Below are positions 23,396 to 34,843 of a stretch of 64,000 nt of DNA, piece after piece. Source of the DNA: Phragmites australis (lineage: Eukaryota > Streptophyta > Magnoliopsida > Poales > Poaceae); assembly GCF_958298935.1 (NCBI RefSeq), contig NC_084936.1, forward strand, positions 9,121,501-9,185,500, read 5' to 3'. Each line of letters starts with the position of its first letter. The stretch's first letter is position 1. Below the pieces are notes generated by a model that was not told the DNA's origin, made no database searches, and saw only the letters and a list, made by a program, of their open reading frames with translations. The position numbers and the translations under genes are program-made.

Positions 23396-25044
23396 TATAG
23401 GATCAAGGATACCGACTAGAGGGGGTGAATAGGCGGTTTTAAAAACTAATTGCTAAGCAATCAAGAAAACTTGCGAAAACAAACTAAGGATCACTAGAGC
23501 AATAATTAGAACAACTAAGAGCTATGTTGAGGTTTGCAAACCTAGGGTGACATGCAACAATTTATAAACTAGGAAGATAAATTACTTGATATAAATTGCA
23601 GGAAGGTAAATATCTCAACAATAAATTAAATAGCTCAACAATGACACAAGAGATTTTCCCGTGGTATTGGTGATTTGCCGATCACCCGTAATCCACATTA
23701 AGGTGAGTTCACGCTTCAAACCGCTTCTCTATCAAGTATTCATTCTCACACGAGAAAGGGCTCATACCGAGCAACTTGACCTTAAGCTGGAATTGAACAA
23801 GAACTACTCAAAACCTCGATTCCACTAGCTAAGCACTTTACCACTCCGGCAAGGCGTACTCAAACCTCTCACAATCACCACCACGGCTCCTTCACAATCT
23901 TCCTTGAAGGGCTCGACGGTGCCACAACCTCCAACCCGTCTAGGAGGCAGCAATCTCCAAGAGTAATAAGCCAATGATGCTTCCTTGAAGGATCACAAGT
24001 GAATAATTTCTCAAACTCTTTGAAATTATGCACTAGTTGCTCTTAACCTCTTAAAGATGCAATCACTAAGTCAATGGAGAGGGAGAGAAAGGGCAAGAGT
24101 TCAAGGTGTTGTATTTATGTGCTAGAGTCAAGAGAGACATTCAATGAACCAGCCATGCACTTATTTATACCCCTCTACACAAAAACTGACCGTTATTGTG
24201 GTTCTGATAGTTCTACGCAAGTGGCGGTCAGACCGCCCCCGTACAATGGCTACAGACAACGGTAGAATTTAATTCTGACACAGGTTGGTGGTCAGACCGC
24301 TGCCCTTCTCGGTCAGACCGCCAACACAAAAACCTTCTGTATGTGCACGGTTGGACCAGCACAATCTTGGCAGTCAGACCATCACAATCTTGGCAGTCAG
24401 ACCGATCGATCCCGCGGTCAGACCGCCCACCGAGCAAAAGTGTTCTAGAGCCTTTGTTCCTTGGCGGTTAGACCGTGAGAGAAGCCAGTTAGACCGGGCA
24501 AGAGAGTAAATCTAAAAGCCACCGAAGTTATACATCGGTCAGACCGCCCGAAGGGTCGGTCAACTGCCCGAAGGGCCTATCAAACAGCCACTCTCAAGAA
24601 AGAGTAAGACTGCTCTGATTGATATACAACGGTCAGACCGCCGCCTGGGCTGATCAGACCGCCAGTACTCAGAAGCTCCCAAGGGCAGTCTTTTCAACGA
24701 ATTTTTTCAAACTATAATTTTCAACTCTATATGAATTGCAAGTTTGAGCAATTTTAGCACCACAGAAATTTTAAGTAAACACACATCAACCCCTCGTAAT
24801 AGTACGACATTTATCCTATAAATCTGGTCAATTTTCTTCTCTAAACACCTTTGATTGGTAAACAAAATGCACTATAGTATATCTTTGCTTTGAGCTAGCT
24901 TTTTTCATGATTTTCACTCATTCATCTTCTAGCTCCGTAGCGTCTTTGTAGCTAACATTTTCATAACTCAACCAAACAAGTTAGTGCACAAAGATATATT
25001 GTCATTAATTACTAAAACACAAATTAGGAGCCTAGATGCTTTCA
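23396..25044 (-). repeat. 5' LTR of copia 2
   Basis: Matches 15262-16916 closely along its length, with tataaat at 24163-24169 (minus) and the same motif array at about 24222-24665. Its inner end is tataggat instead of tgtaggat. Confidence 0.9.
24222..24665 (-). promoter_or_regulatory. U3 array of cggtcNgaccg near-palindromes, 5' LTR
   Basis: Counterpart of the 3' LTR array, upstream of the tataaat at 24163-24169 on the minus strand. Several units differ between the two LTRs by single C/T or G/A changes. Confidence 0.7.
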
Positions 25045-25980
25045 TCTTCAAGTTTCAACCAAAATCTAGCAATATTTTGATCAAAATCTTATGCCTCTTC
25101 CTCAAACAGCTACACACAATACATAGAGGAGCTCCACTATTCTGTTTCAGACAACCTGGAGCATCAAGAAAGGATGATATAGCCAATAGTACAGACAGTT
25201 CTAAATTGAACTATTGGTTTTAGTACAGATAGTTTTAAATAGGAATTGTCTTAACTAATAGTGCAGACAGCTCCCATTAAAAACATATGTACTAAAGAGT
25301 CCTACCAGATTAGAACTGCTCGTCATCATTGTCTCATACAATTCTAATTTAGAGTCATCTATACTAATCTTTACACAGATGACTTCATATTACAGTATGT
25401 ACCGGAACATCCCACAAAATTATTTTTATAGTGGTGTCCACCAGAGTAGGATTCTCCTGTCACCGGAGTCTAATGAGGTCAATCAGAGAACGGCTTTACA
25501 TGCTCCGCATACACTTCGATATAACGTTGTAACAACCATGCATGCTGCTGCACACGTAGAGAGGCGGCCTGATCGTGAGCAGGTCCACCTGATCTCAGTG
25601 GAATCACAGCCGTCGATCTGAAAAAAACGTATGCGTATCGTAGCACTACGCATCGCACGCGTGCATGTGTGTGATACGTACACAGCGTTCGTGAATTGAA
25701 ATTTGAATTTTAGTACTGCCCAATTAACACAGGTAGGATTGGAAAACGGAGATAGATTAGTTTCAAAAGGAAAAAAAAGAGATAGAGTCTATGAACATAC
25801 GGCAATGTTACTCGACATCTGTGTCTAAATATTTTTACCGAATCGGATACCAAATCCATATTGAATTCTAACAACGTATCAAATTCTGAGTAATATTTTA
25901 TGTGTCCTATTTTTTTACCGAATAAGAAACTCAAATCTGATTTGAATATCACCATAGTGTCCCGCCCACCATGCGTGCCC
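25045..25980. other. Intergenic region upstream of the H+-ATPase gene
   Basis: No gene recognised. At 25190-25290 the units cagacagttct/aactattgg/aaactg-like form short inverted repeats resembling a CACTA-type relic. From about 25690 the sequence is AT-rich with no repeats that I recognise. It ends in the promoter. Confidence 0.5.
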
Positions 25981-25982
25981 CC

Positions 25983-25989
25983 TTAAATA
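25983..25989 (+). promoter_or_regulatory. TATA-like box of the H+-ATPase gene
   Basis: ttaaata sits 114 bp before the start codon and is followed by a C-rich leader (ctcccccttcgg, ccctcgcccttg) typical of grass 5' UTRs. TATA assignment is by position and composition. Confidence 0.5.
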
Positions 25990-26102
25990 GAGGAGCCCCC
26001 GTGCTGCCTCGCTGCATCCCTCCCCCTTCGGCTGCCACTCCCTCGCCCTTGTCGTCCCCTCCGGCAGCGGCGGTTGTGCCGTCCGGCGTGCGCAGCAGCA
26101 AG

Positions 26103-29100
26103 ATGGCGGGACTGGAGGAGATCAAGAATGAAGCCGTCGATCTGGTGAGAGCAAGCCTCGGATTACTTCTCCTCTGCTTTAATTCGATTCTTTCCTCACG
26201 ACGCTGCGCTGCGGCTTCTGCTTCCGATGATTATATTCAGTTCTTGCCTCGCCTTTGCTTCACCGTGTACCCATGTCGATGTCAGATGTCAGACCATTGT
26301 TTCTTCCGTGATATCTGTCTGCTCCATCTCAGGTCACTCATTAGTTAAGCAATCTCCTCAAGATCGATCATTGATTCGTCTTTCATAACATGCACGCGAA
26401 TACTAATCTACATATCTTTGCGTTAACCGGAGCATATTTAATCAGAAAAGGAAATACGAATTCTTTTGAATCTGTTGTATTCTTTTAGAAAAAAAGAATA
26501 TATATACCTGACCTATGATCACCACCATCCAGCTCACTTAATACTACAAGTTCTCTTCTTTTGCTCATGTGAAGCTAGCGATAAAGATACGGCCTTTTTT
26601 CGTTACTTGATTCACGGGTTACAAGCCGCTTCATGCGGTTTCCGGTTTTTCCCTCGGCAAACATTGTACTTTTTCTCCCTTTTTTTCAGTTCTTGTGATC
26701 TGCAACCGCCGCGCTTTTTTTCAGCAAGCCTCACTAATTACTTCTACTAATTATTGATTAGAAGTACGTCTCTGTTCCAGGGTTCCAATTTTCATGGTGC
26801 TTTTTTTTTTGGTTTGTGATTTTCTTTTCCTTTTTTGGTGTCTGTGTTGCAGGAGAACATCCCGGTGGAGGAGGTCTTCCAGAGTCTCAAATGCACCAAG
26901 CAAGGCCTCTCCATCGAGGAGGCAGAGGAGCGCATCGCCGTCTTCGGACCCAACAAGCTCGAGGAGAAGAAGGTAACAATGGCGATCATCGTCATGGTTT
27001 CACTGTTCAATCCGGAGATTTGTTGCATGGTGTAACGATTAATGTTTCTCTTGGCGTGCAGGAGAGCAAGCTGCTCAAGTTCTTAGGGTTCATGTGGAAC
27101 CCGCTGTCGTGGGTGATGGAGGCAGCGGCGATCATGGCCATCGCGCTAGCCATGCCGCCGCCGCCGGACTGGCAGGACTTCATCGGCATCGTGGCGCTGC
27201 TGCTGATCAACTCCGGCATCTCCTACTGGGAGGAGAGCAACGCCGGCAGCGCGGCCGAGGCGCTCATGGCCAACCTCGCGCCCAAGACCAAGGTGCTCCG
27301 CGACGGCCGATGGAGCGAGAAGGACGCGGCGGTGCTCGTCCCCGGCGACGTCATCAGCATCAAGCTCGGCGACATCGTCCCGGCCGACGCGCGCCTACTC
27401 GAGGGCGACCCGCTCAAGATCGACCAGTCGGCGCTCACCGGCGAGTCGCTGCCGGTCACCAAGAACCCTGGCGACAGCGTCTACTCGGGCTCCACCTGCA
27501 AGCAGGGCGAGATCGATGCCGTCGTCATCGCCACCGGCGTTCACACCTTCTTCGGTAAGGCGGCACACCTCGTCGACAGCACCAACCAGGTCGGCCACTT
27601 CCAGAAGGTGCTCAAGGCCATCGGCAACTTCTGCATCGCCGCCATCACCGTCGGCATTGTCGTCGAGATCATCGTCATGTACCTCGTCCAACACCGCCGG
27701 TACCGCGAAGGCATCGATAACCTCCTGGTGCTCCTCATCGGCGGCATCCCCATCGCGATGCCCACCGTGCTCTCCGTCACCATGGCCATCGGCTCGCACC
27801 GGCTGTCGCTGCAGGGCGCCATCACCAAGCGCATGACCGCCATCGAGGAGATGGCTGGCATGGACGTGCTCTGCAGCGACAAGACGGGCACGCTCACCCT
27901 CAACAAGCTCAACGTCGACCCCGACCTCATCGAGATCTTCGTCAAGGGCATCAACAACGATGACGTCCTCCTGCTCGCCGCCAGGGCCTCGAGGATCGAG
28001 AACCAGGACGCCATCGACGCCGCCATGGTCGGCAGGCTCGCGGACCCCACGGAGGCCAGGGCCGGCATCAAGGAGGTGCACTTCCTCCCCTTCAACCCCG
28101 TCGACAAGCGCACCGCCCTCACCTACACCAACCTCGACGACGGCAGCTGGCACCGCGTCAGCAAGGGCGCCCCCGAGCAGATCCTGACCCTGTGCAACTG
28201 CGGACAGGATGTGAAGAAGAAGGTGCACGCCGTGATCGACAAGTACGCCGAGCGCGGCCTGCGATCTCTCGCAGTCGCCAGACAGGAGGTACCGGAGAAG
28301 AGCAAGGACAGCCCCGGCGATCCATGGCAGTTCGTCGCCCTGCTTCCCCTCTTCGACCCGCCGAGGCATGACAGCGCCGAGACCATCAAGAAGGCGCTCA
28401 ACCTCGGCGTCAATGTCAAGATGATCACTGGTAATGATCTATTTCTAGTCTACTGCTTGTCACTGCATAATTGGAAGATTAATTGAAAGGTCTAGTGTTG
28501 AGGTTGACACCAAGTGCGACACTGACACCTGCAGGTGATCAACTTGCCATTGCTAAGGAGACCGGCAGGAGGCTCGGGATGGGCACGAACATGTACCCCT
28601 CGTCGGCGCTGCTCGGGCAGTGCAAAGATGAATCCATTGCCTCCATGCCTGTGGACGATTTGATCGAGAAGGCCGACGGCTTTGCCGGCGTCTTCCCCGG
28701 TGAGAATTGAGAACACAACAAACAGCATTGCAATTGCCACTGCACTCTTCAATGCTCTCTGTATCCAGTTTGAAGTCGCCTTCTTGTTTGTTGATGCAGA
28801 GCACAAGTACGAGATCGTAAAAAGACTGCAGGAGAGGAAGCACATCTGCGGGATGACCGGAGACGGCGTGAACGACGCGCCCGCGCTGAAGAAGGCGGAC
28901 ATCGGGATCGCCGTTGCAGACGCGACCGACGCGGCCAGGAGCGCATCAGACATTGTGCTGACTGAACCCGGGCTCAGCGTGATCATCAGCGCCGTGCTCA
29001 CTAGCCGGTCTATCTTCCAGAGGATGAAGAACTACACTGTAAGCATGACAAAAGCCCCAACTGATAGACAGTAAGCTTTCGTCTTCCGATTACAGTTGTG

Positions 29101-30533
29101 ACAGTTCCTTTCTTCTCTTGATTTTTTTTTTCAGATTTACGCGGTGTCTATAACAATTCGTATCGTGGTGAGTTAATTTTTCCTGGCCGAATAATCAATC
29201 TATCCAACGCTACTTTTCTATGCACTTGTCTGAAAACCTTTCACGTGCAGCTCGGGTTCATGCTGATCGCGCTGATCTGGAAGTTTGATTTCTCACCGTT
29301 CATGATCCTTGTCATAGCCATCCTCAACGACGGTGGGTTCGGATAGCAACTTCAAAATAGGCTAAAATCTATTCTTTCCAAAAAAGAAAGACGATGCTAA
29401 ATCTTCCATGACGCCATTTGCAAGCTTAACCTTGTTCATTTGAATGGAACGGCATGATGCAGGCACGATCATGACGATCTCCAAGGACCGGGTGAAGCCA
29501 TCCCCGCACCCGGACAGCTGGAAGCTCAACGAGATCTTCTTCACCGGCATCGTCTACGGGTCCTACCTCGCCGTCATGACCGTCATCTTCTTCTGGGCCA
29601 TGCGGAGCACCGACTTCTTCTCGGTACGAAACCCTCTGTTTCTCTCCATGATCACCAATCCCTGCAAGGTAGATACTGATTACTGAGGCCTTTGATTTAT
29701 GTTGGTCCGATGAACTCGACGAACGGCAGAGCATGTTCCACGTGAGGCCGCTGCACGGCAGCCGGGATGAGATGATGTCGGCGCTGTACCTGCAGGTGAG
29801 CATCATCAGCCAGGCGCTCATCTTCGTGACGCGTTCCCGCGGCTTGTGCTTCGTCGAGCGCCCCGGGTTCCTCCTCTGCCTCTCTTTCGTCCTCGCACAG
29901 ATCGTAAGCCATTCCATCTCCTCCTGCTGGGTCTCCTGCTCTTGGCGCATTTGGAACGCGAACTAAACGAATCTTGTTGCAGATTGCCACTCTTCTCGCG
30001 GTGTACGCCAACTTCGGGTTCGCGCACATCCGTGGCGTCGGGTGGGGCTGGGCGGGCGTGATCTGGCTGTACAGCGTCGTCACCTTCCTGCCCCTCGACG
30101 TGTTCAAGTTCGGCATCCGATACGCGCTGAGCGGGAAGGCGTGGGACACGCTGTTCGAGCACAAGATCGCGTTCACGAGCAAGAAGGACTACGGCCGGGA
30201 GGAGCGGGAGGCGCAGTGGGCGTCGGCGCAGAGGACGCTGCACGGCCTGCAGACGCCGGAGCTGGCGGGCATCCTCAACGAGCGCAGCAGCTACAGGGAG
30301 CTCTCGGAGATCACCGAGCAGGCCAAGCGCCGCGCCGAGGTCGCAAGGTACGATCTCTGCTGCTGAACCTGTCTGCGTCGCGCGCCTGCCCGACTGACTT
30401 ATTGAATCGCATTGGCGCCATTACTGTTTGGTGCAGGCTGCGGGAGCTGAGCACGCTCAAGGGGCAGATGGAGTCGGTGGTGAAGCTCAAGGGCCTCGAC
30501 ATTGAAGGCATCCAGCAGCACTACACCGTATGA
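26103..30533 (+). CDS. Plasma-membrane H+-ATPase (P3A-type proton pump)
   Basis: Pumps protons out of the cell using ATP and energises plasma-membrane transport. Eleven exons with GT-AG introns: 26103-26144, 26853-26972, 27062-28430, 28535-28699, 28800-29038, 29135-29167, 29251-29332, 29463-29623, 29730-29903, 29983-30347, 30437-30533. They sum to 2847 nt, 948 aa plus stop, normal for the family. The ATG ([14 protein letters not shown]) matches the usual start. Visible hallmarks: TGES at residues 180-183 (actuator), the phosphorylated Asp in DKTGT at residue 327, GDGVNDAP at 586-593, and a C-terminal regulatory tail ending HYTV, whose penultimate Thr947 is the known 14-3-3 switch. Third and later codon positions are strongly GC-rich. 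No frame damage seen, so probably functional. The isoform number cannot be told. Confidence 0.95.
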
Positions 30534-30775
30534 TTGACTAACCGGACCCGACGGACGCCACCGCTCCGTGCCCGTTGCGAATTTTCAGCGGCGGCGCCAA
30601 GCGGATCGACGTTGTCGCCGCCTGTAACTGAATTCACAATGTCCGTCCGTCTCCATCCTAGGTGGCGTGTAAGCTTTGTTTTTTATATTATTTTTGGTTA
30701 ACCACTACAGTTTCCATTACCATTTGGGAGGTGCAAACTAGCATGCCTCTTTGCCACAGCGTGTAGTATATTTCT
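30534..30775 (+). other. 3' region of the H+-ATPase gene up to the MULE
   Basis: 242 bp follow the stop codon before the MULE, including the target duplication (30767-30775). No aataaa is visible. The T-rich ttttttatattattttt near 30680 may serve 3'-end formation. The poly(A) site could lie here or inside the MULE. Confidence 0.6.
30767..30775. repeat. 9-bp target-site duplication, left (MULE)
   Basis: tatatttct, identical to 37704-37712. Nine base pairs is the Mutator-superfamily signature. Confidence 0.95.
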
Positions 30776-31020
30776 GGTAAAAATACGATTTTGTACAATA
30801 TACGTAACCGTATTTACTGAAATAGATAATTGTTTTCTGTATTTACAAATTTAGCGCATGTATTTGACGTACAGTGTTCCAAAAACGAATTTTTGGAGTA
30901 TAGTGTGCCGAAAATGAACTGTATTCGGCACACTGTGTGCCGAATACAGGCAAAAGCGTATTTCGGCACACGGTGTGCCGAATACCAACTGTATTCAACA
31001 CACGGTGTGCCGAAATACGC
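30776..31020 (+). repeat. Left TIR of the MULE with three near-palindromes
   Basis: Aligns with the reverse complement of 37396-37703. Its inner half contains three units of attcggcacac/gtgtgccgaa type (about 30922-30947, 30959-30983, 30992-31017), each a near-perfect palindrome of about 21-25 bp. Confidence 0.9.
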
Positions 31021-31169
31021 TTTTACGTCACGTTGCATCGCGTCACGCTTTACTTTTTCTTTTTATTTTCGCTTTTCCTTTTTACTTTTCCTTTTGCTTT
31101 TCGTTTTTTCATTTGTCTTCCCGCATGGCTTGTCTGGTGGCCGGCTTGTTTGCATGCGAACAGCCCTGC

Positions 31170-31176
31170 TATAAAT
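31170..31176 (+). promoter_or_regulatory. TATA box of the MULE transposase gene
   Basis: tataaat lies after a pyrimidine-rich stretch and before a leader rich in cagcagc/gagcaaagcagag. It probably starts the MURA transcript. A donor-like gtaagtacg follows at about 31317, so the leader is likely spliced to an acceptor ending at 32057 (tttaacag). Confidence 0.65.
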
Positions 31177-31376
31177 GGCAGCGCAACTGCCATTCTCTCC
31201 AAACGCAGCAGCTGCGAGCAAAGCAGAGCACGACGGCGAGCAGAGCAGCAGGTTAGTGCGAGCGCGAGCAGTCGAGCACAAGGAGATGCGGTGCAGCAGG
31301 ACAGCCTTCCTTAGTAGTAAGTACGTAAGATTATGTATGTATGTAATATTTAGTTGTGTAGATGTAATTAGAGGAT

Positions 31377-32010
31377 TGGAGGATTAGAGTATTTATTAAG
31401 TTGATAAAATATAGTAGGTATAATATTTACATATTTTATGATGTCGTAACAGAATCAGCTAGTTATTTGGATCCTAGATTATGTATGTACTTATATTTAG
31501 ATTAGAAAATATAATTATAGCATGTAGATATTAAGTTGCTAAAATAGAGTAGGTGTAATATTTGCATATTGTATGATCTCGTAATAGACGGTACTATAGT
31601 GTAATAGTAATCGTAATATTTAGATTAGAAAATATAATTAAAGCAAGTAGAGTATTTATTCCGTTCGAATACATTGGATAAATGATATTAAGTTGGTAAA
31701 ATAGAGTAGATATAATATTTGCATATTGTATGATCTCGCAACAGAAGCAATTATAGTGTAACATTAATCGTAATACTTAGATTAGAAAATGTAATTAGAG
31801 CAAGTATAGTATTTATTCTGTTAGAATACATTGGATAAATGATATTAAGTTGGTAAAATAGAGTAGGTACAATATTTGCATATTGTATGATCTCGTAACA
31901 GAAGCAACTATAGTGTAATATTAATCGTAATATTTAGATTAAAAAATGTAATTAGAGCAAGTATAATATTTGTTCCGTGCTAATACATTGGTTAAAATAG
32001 AGTAGGTATG
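31377..32010 (+). repeat. about 156-bp tandem repeats in the MURA leader intron
   Basis: Copies of a block containing gtaggt.taatatttgcatat and tgtatgatctcgtaacag start near 31412, 31550, 31706 and 31861. The last spacings are about 155 bp. Strongly AT-rich. They lie within the presumed 5' intron between 31317 and 32057. Confidence 0.8.
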
Positions 32011-32064
32011 TAATATACATCTAATTAGTTATTTGGCCATTTACGTTTGTTTAACAGAGACGCT

Positions 32065-34657
32065 ATGACTATCCATATTTATTATGAAGAACGTCCCGCT
32101 GTTTTGCATGGGAGACTCGTGTCCATTCAGAACTGCCAGCACGTAGAGAGTACAGTTGAGCTACCAATTGATCTAGAAGGCTTACAAACACATGTTATGA
32201 GCCTTTTGCGTCTAAATCAGCAGTCCTACAATGTTGTCCTAGAGGGTGTCAGACCACGGCCTGTACCAAACAGCTCGCTCATTGTCCATACGTTGTTCGA
32301 TTTGAGAAGGAACAACGCATGGGCCTTGTACTCATGCAAGGCATTAAAGGAGAACTTTGAAATAGGAGTGTACGTAAACATAGTATCACGACCGGTACAT
32401 GGTGAAGCGGTGCCTACCGTGGAAGGATCAGACCATAATGTGATGCATGATGAGGCGGAAGGGAATATCGGGGAGGGCACTTCGGGTACGAATGGACCCA
32501 AAGTGGACCATGGTGAGGTAGATGCACGATGTATTGATGATGAAGCCGGTGGTAGTGGCAACGAAGAAGGTGCTGACAACGATGACTCGGTGCCAGTGAT
32601 CCAGTACTTTCATGGTGCTGGGCTGCTAAATTATACCATCGTTGAGTATAACACCCTATCTAATTGGGGATACCAGAATAGCGACATCCAGGTGGGGCAA
32701 CGGTTTCGGAACAGGAAAGAGGTCATCCACTTTATCAGCAACTATGCTGTAATCACAAGAAGGGACCACAAGTGTGACCGATCTAACCATACGGAGTATG
32801 AGGTCAGGTGTACCAAGCACCCAACTTGTCCTTACTTCGTACGAGCCCATAAGCCAAAGCACGAGAACTATTTTGTGCTGAGTAGACACACCCCACATAC
32901 ATGTAGCGAAGAGGCTGTTAAGAATATGAGCCACACGGTTTATGCGATGTTCATAGCCCAACTACTCATCACCCTTGTTGTCACAAACATATGTTTGTCA
33001 CCAAAATCCATTATGGAGGAGGTGCAGACTAAGACGGGTATGTTGATCAATTACCACACCGCGTGGCGAGCGAAGCAGAAGGCGTTGAAGATTTTGTTTG
33101 GAAGTTTCGAAGACTCGTACCACTACGCATCGAGGATGCTGCAGAAGATTGCCATGACCAACCCCAGGACCCAGTGGGCCATGGCGGATGAGTCGATCAG
33201 GCTGGAGGATGGGTCATACAGCAACACTGACAGATACCTCATTAGGTTTTTTTGTCCTTTGGCCAATGCATCGAAGCTTTCAGACATTGCAAGCCGGTGG
33301 TATGTGTGGATGCCATATTTCTTAGCGGCAAGTACCATGATAACCTAATGACAGCGATGGCGGCGGATGCAAACAATCAGATCATTCCTCTCGCGTATGC
33401 ATTGGTTGAGAGTGAGAACAATGATAGTTGGTTGTGGTTCCTCACCTTGGTGAGGACACGTGTCGTCGGCAATAGGGAACGAGTCTGCATCATCTCAGAC
33501 AGCAATAAGGGCCTCTTGCATGCGTTGGATGTGCTGCATGACAGCACAAACCCCTCCATTGCTTGGCCTGATGTGGAGAGAATGTGGTGCATGCGACACT
33601 TAGGTGCGAACCTTTACTCAAGGTACCACAACAAGGGTCTTGTGAAGAGGTTCAAAGGGTTATGTCTTCAGAACCAGCAGGCGAAGTTCAACAAGATATG
33701 ATGAGAGTTAAATGAGACAACTCGTAAGATGATGGCAGAGCAGGAAGCACAGGAGGACCATCTGCGGACGCAAATGGTGGGGGCCAAACCATCATTAGTC
33801 GTTCACGTGGTACGTTTAGCCAGTGGATAGCGGGAAAGCCGGCGGAGCGTTGGGCCCTATTCCATGATACTCACGGTTCCAGGTGAGAACATAGCGTTTG
33901 AAAGATCGTATTTTCCTTTTGATTACGAAAATATCGTATCTAAAATTGTTGTCTCTTATAATAGGTATACGATCATGACAACGAACATAGTTGAGGTGTT
34001 CAAAAATGTCCTAAAGGGTGTACGCAGCCTCCCATTGTGTGCCATAATTGAGCTCACATTCTATAGGACAGCTGACTACTTTCGAGACCGTGGTTAGCTG
34101 CAATGGAGTGCAGAACACGGTTTGCACTTAGGGTGGAGGAAATCTTATCCAAAAGGAGAAGTAAGGCACACTTTCATCGAACTAGGATCTACAACCGGAC
34201 CAACAATGAATTTGAGGTCATGTGTCATCGTTGGTACACTTTAGGATTCAGTGCGGGGGACACCGTGCAACAATATCAAATTGGTCCTCACGAGGTGAAG
34301 TGCACATGCAATAAGCCAAAACTGCACCATATCCCGTGCTCCCATGTCTTGGCCGCTTGCAGGGACATCGGCGGGAATGACGGATCACAATACGTATCAT
34401 CCTATTTCACGATCGATGCGCTGAGGAGCACATGGCTTCCAAAGATACGTCCGTTCAACATCGGATCCAGCTACAAAGCAATCGAGGGGCCTAAGTGGGT
34501 ACCTTATCCCAGGGCTAGACGCACGAATCCTGGAAGGACTAGAGCCACGAGGCTTGAAGGTGACATGGATGCAGCAGATGCTGTTGATGGACTACGTAGG
34601 TGCAAAATATGCAAGCAATCCAGTCATGATAGGAGGACTTGTCCGACCCAACGGTAA
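32065..34657 (+). pseudogene. MURA-type MULE transposase, frameshifted
   Basis: Catalyses cut-and-paste transposition in active MULEs. The ATG at 32065 follows a splice-acceptor-like tttaacag. Order: acidic N-terminal region; MuDR Cys/His finger (VRCTKHPTCPYF ... HTPHTC, about 32800-32910); MULE catalytic domain from about 33250 with first Asp in VCVDAIF, second in IISDSNKG, Cys/His MWCMRHL, and Glu in MTTNIVEVFKN; SWIM finger CTCNKPKLHHIPCSH (about 34306-34350); C-terminal knuckle CKICKQSSHDRRTC. A canonical 82-nt intron (33883-33964, ag|gtgaga...ataatag|g) separates the second Asp from the Glu. A frameshift at a T run near 33247, stops near 33701, another shift near 33790 and one near 34095 inactivate it. 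Confidence 0.9.
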
Positions 34658-34843
34658 ACTATTAGGCTACGATCGAACTGGATTGTATTAGCTTTGGTGC
34701 CAGTGAGTTTGTTATATGAAGTTTGTTAGAAACATGGATTGTATTGTAATTTGTTATGAACGTATTAGGTGTTGTACCTATTTTGTAATAGTTGTTATCT
34801 TACTTTGTTTTGTAATTGAACCATAAGGCTTGAAATCATTGGC

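Larger units (their letters stand above)
15262..25044 (-). mobile_element. Ty1/copia LTR retrotransposon 2, minus strand, with extra ORF
   Basis: LTRs at 15262-16916 and 23396-25044 (1655 and 1649 bp) flank, in minus-strand order, a Met-type primer-binding site, gag, GAG-pre-integrase/integrase, reverse transcriptase, RNase H, a third ORF and a polypurine tract. The flanks are tcttt (15257-15261) and tcttc (25045-25049), a 4/5 match to a 5-bp target duplication. Pol is split by frameshifts and stops. Copia order (integrase before RT) is clear. Confidence 0.9.

Noticed and set aside
27094..28428. Several long open frames on the opposite strand and other frames across the H+-ATPase exon 3
   Set aside because: They arise from very high GC3 in the real gene. 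None has a domain, and the + frame matches the pump throughout.
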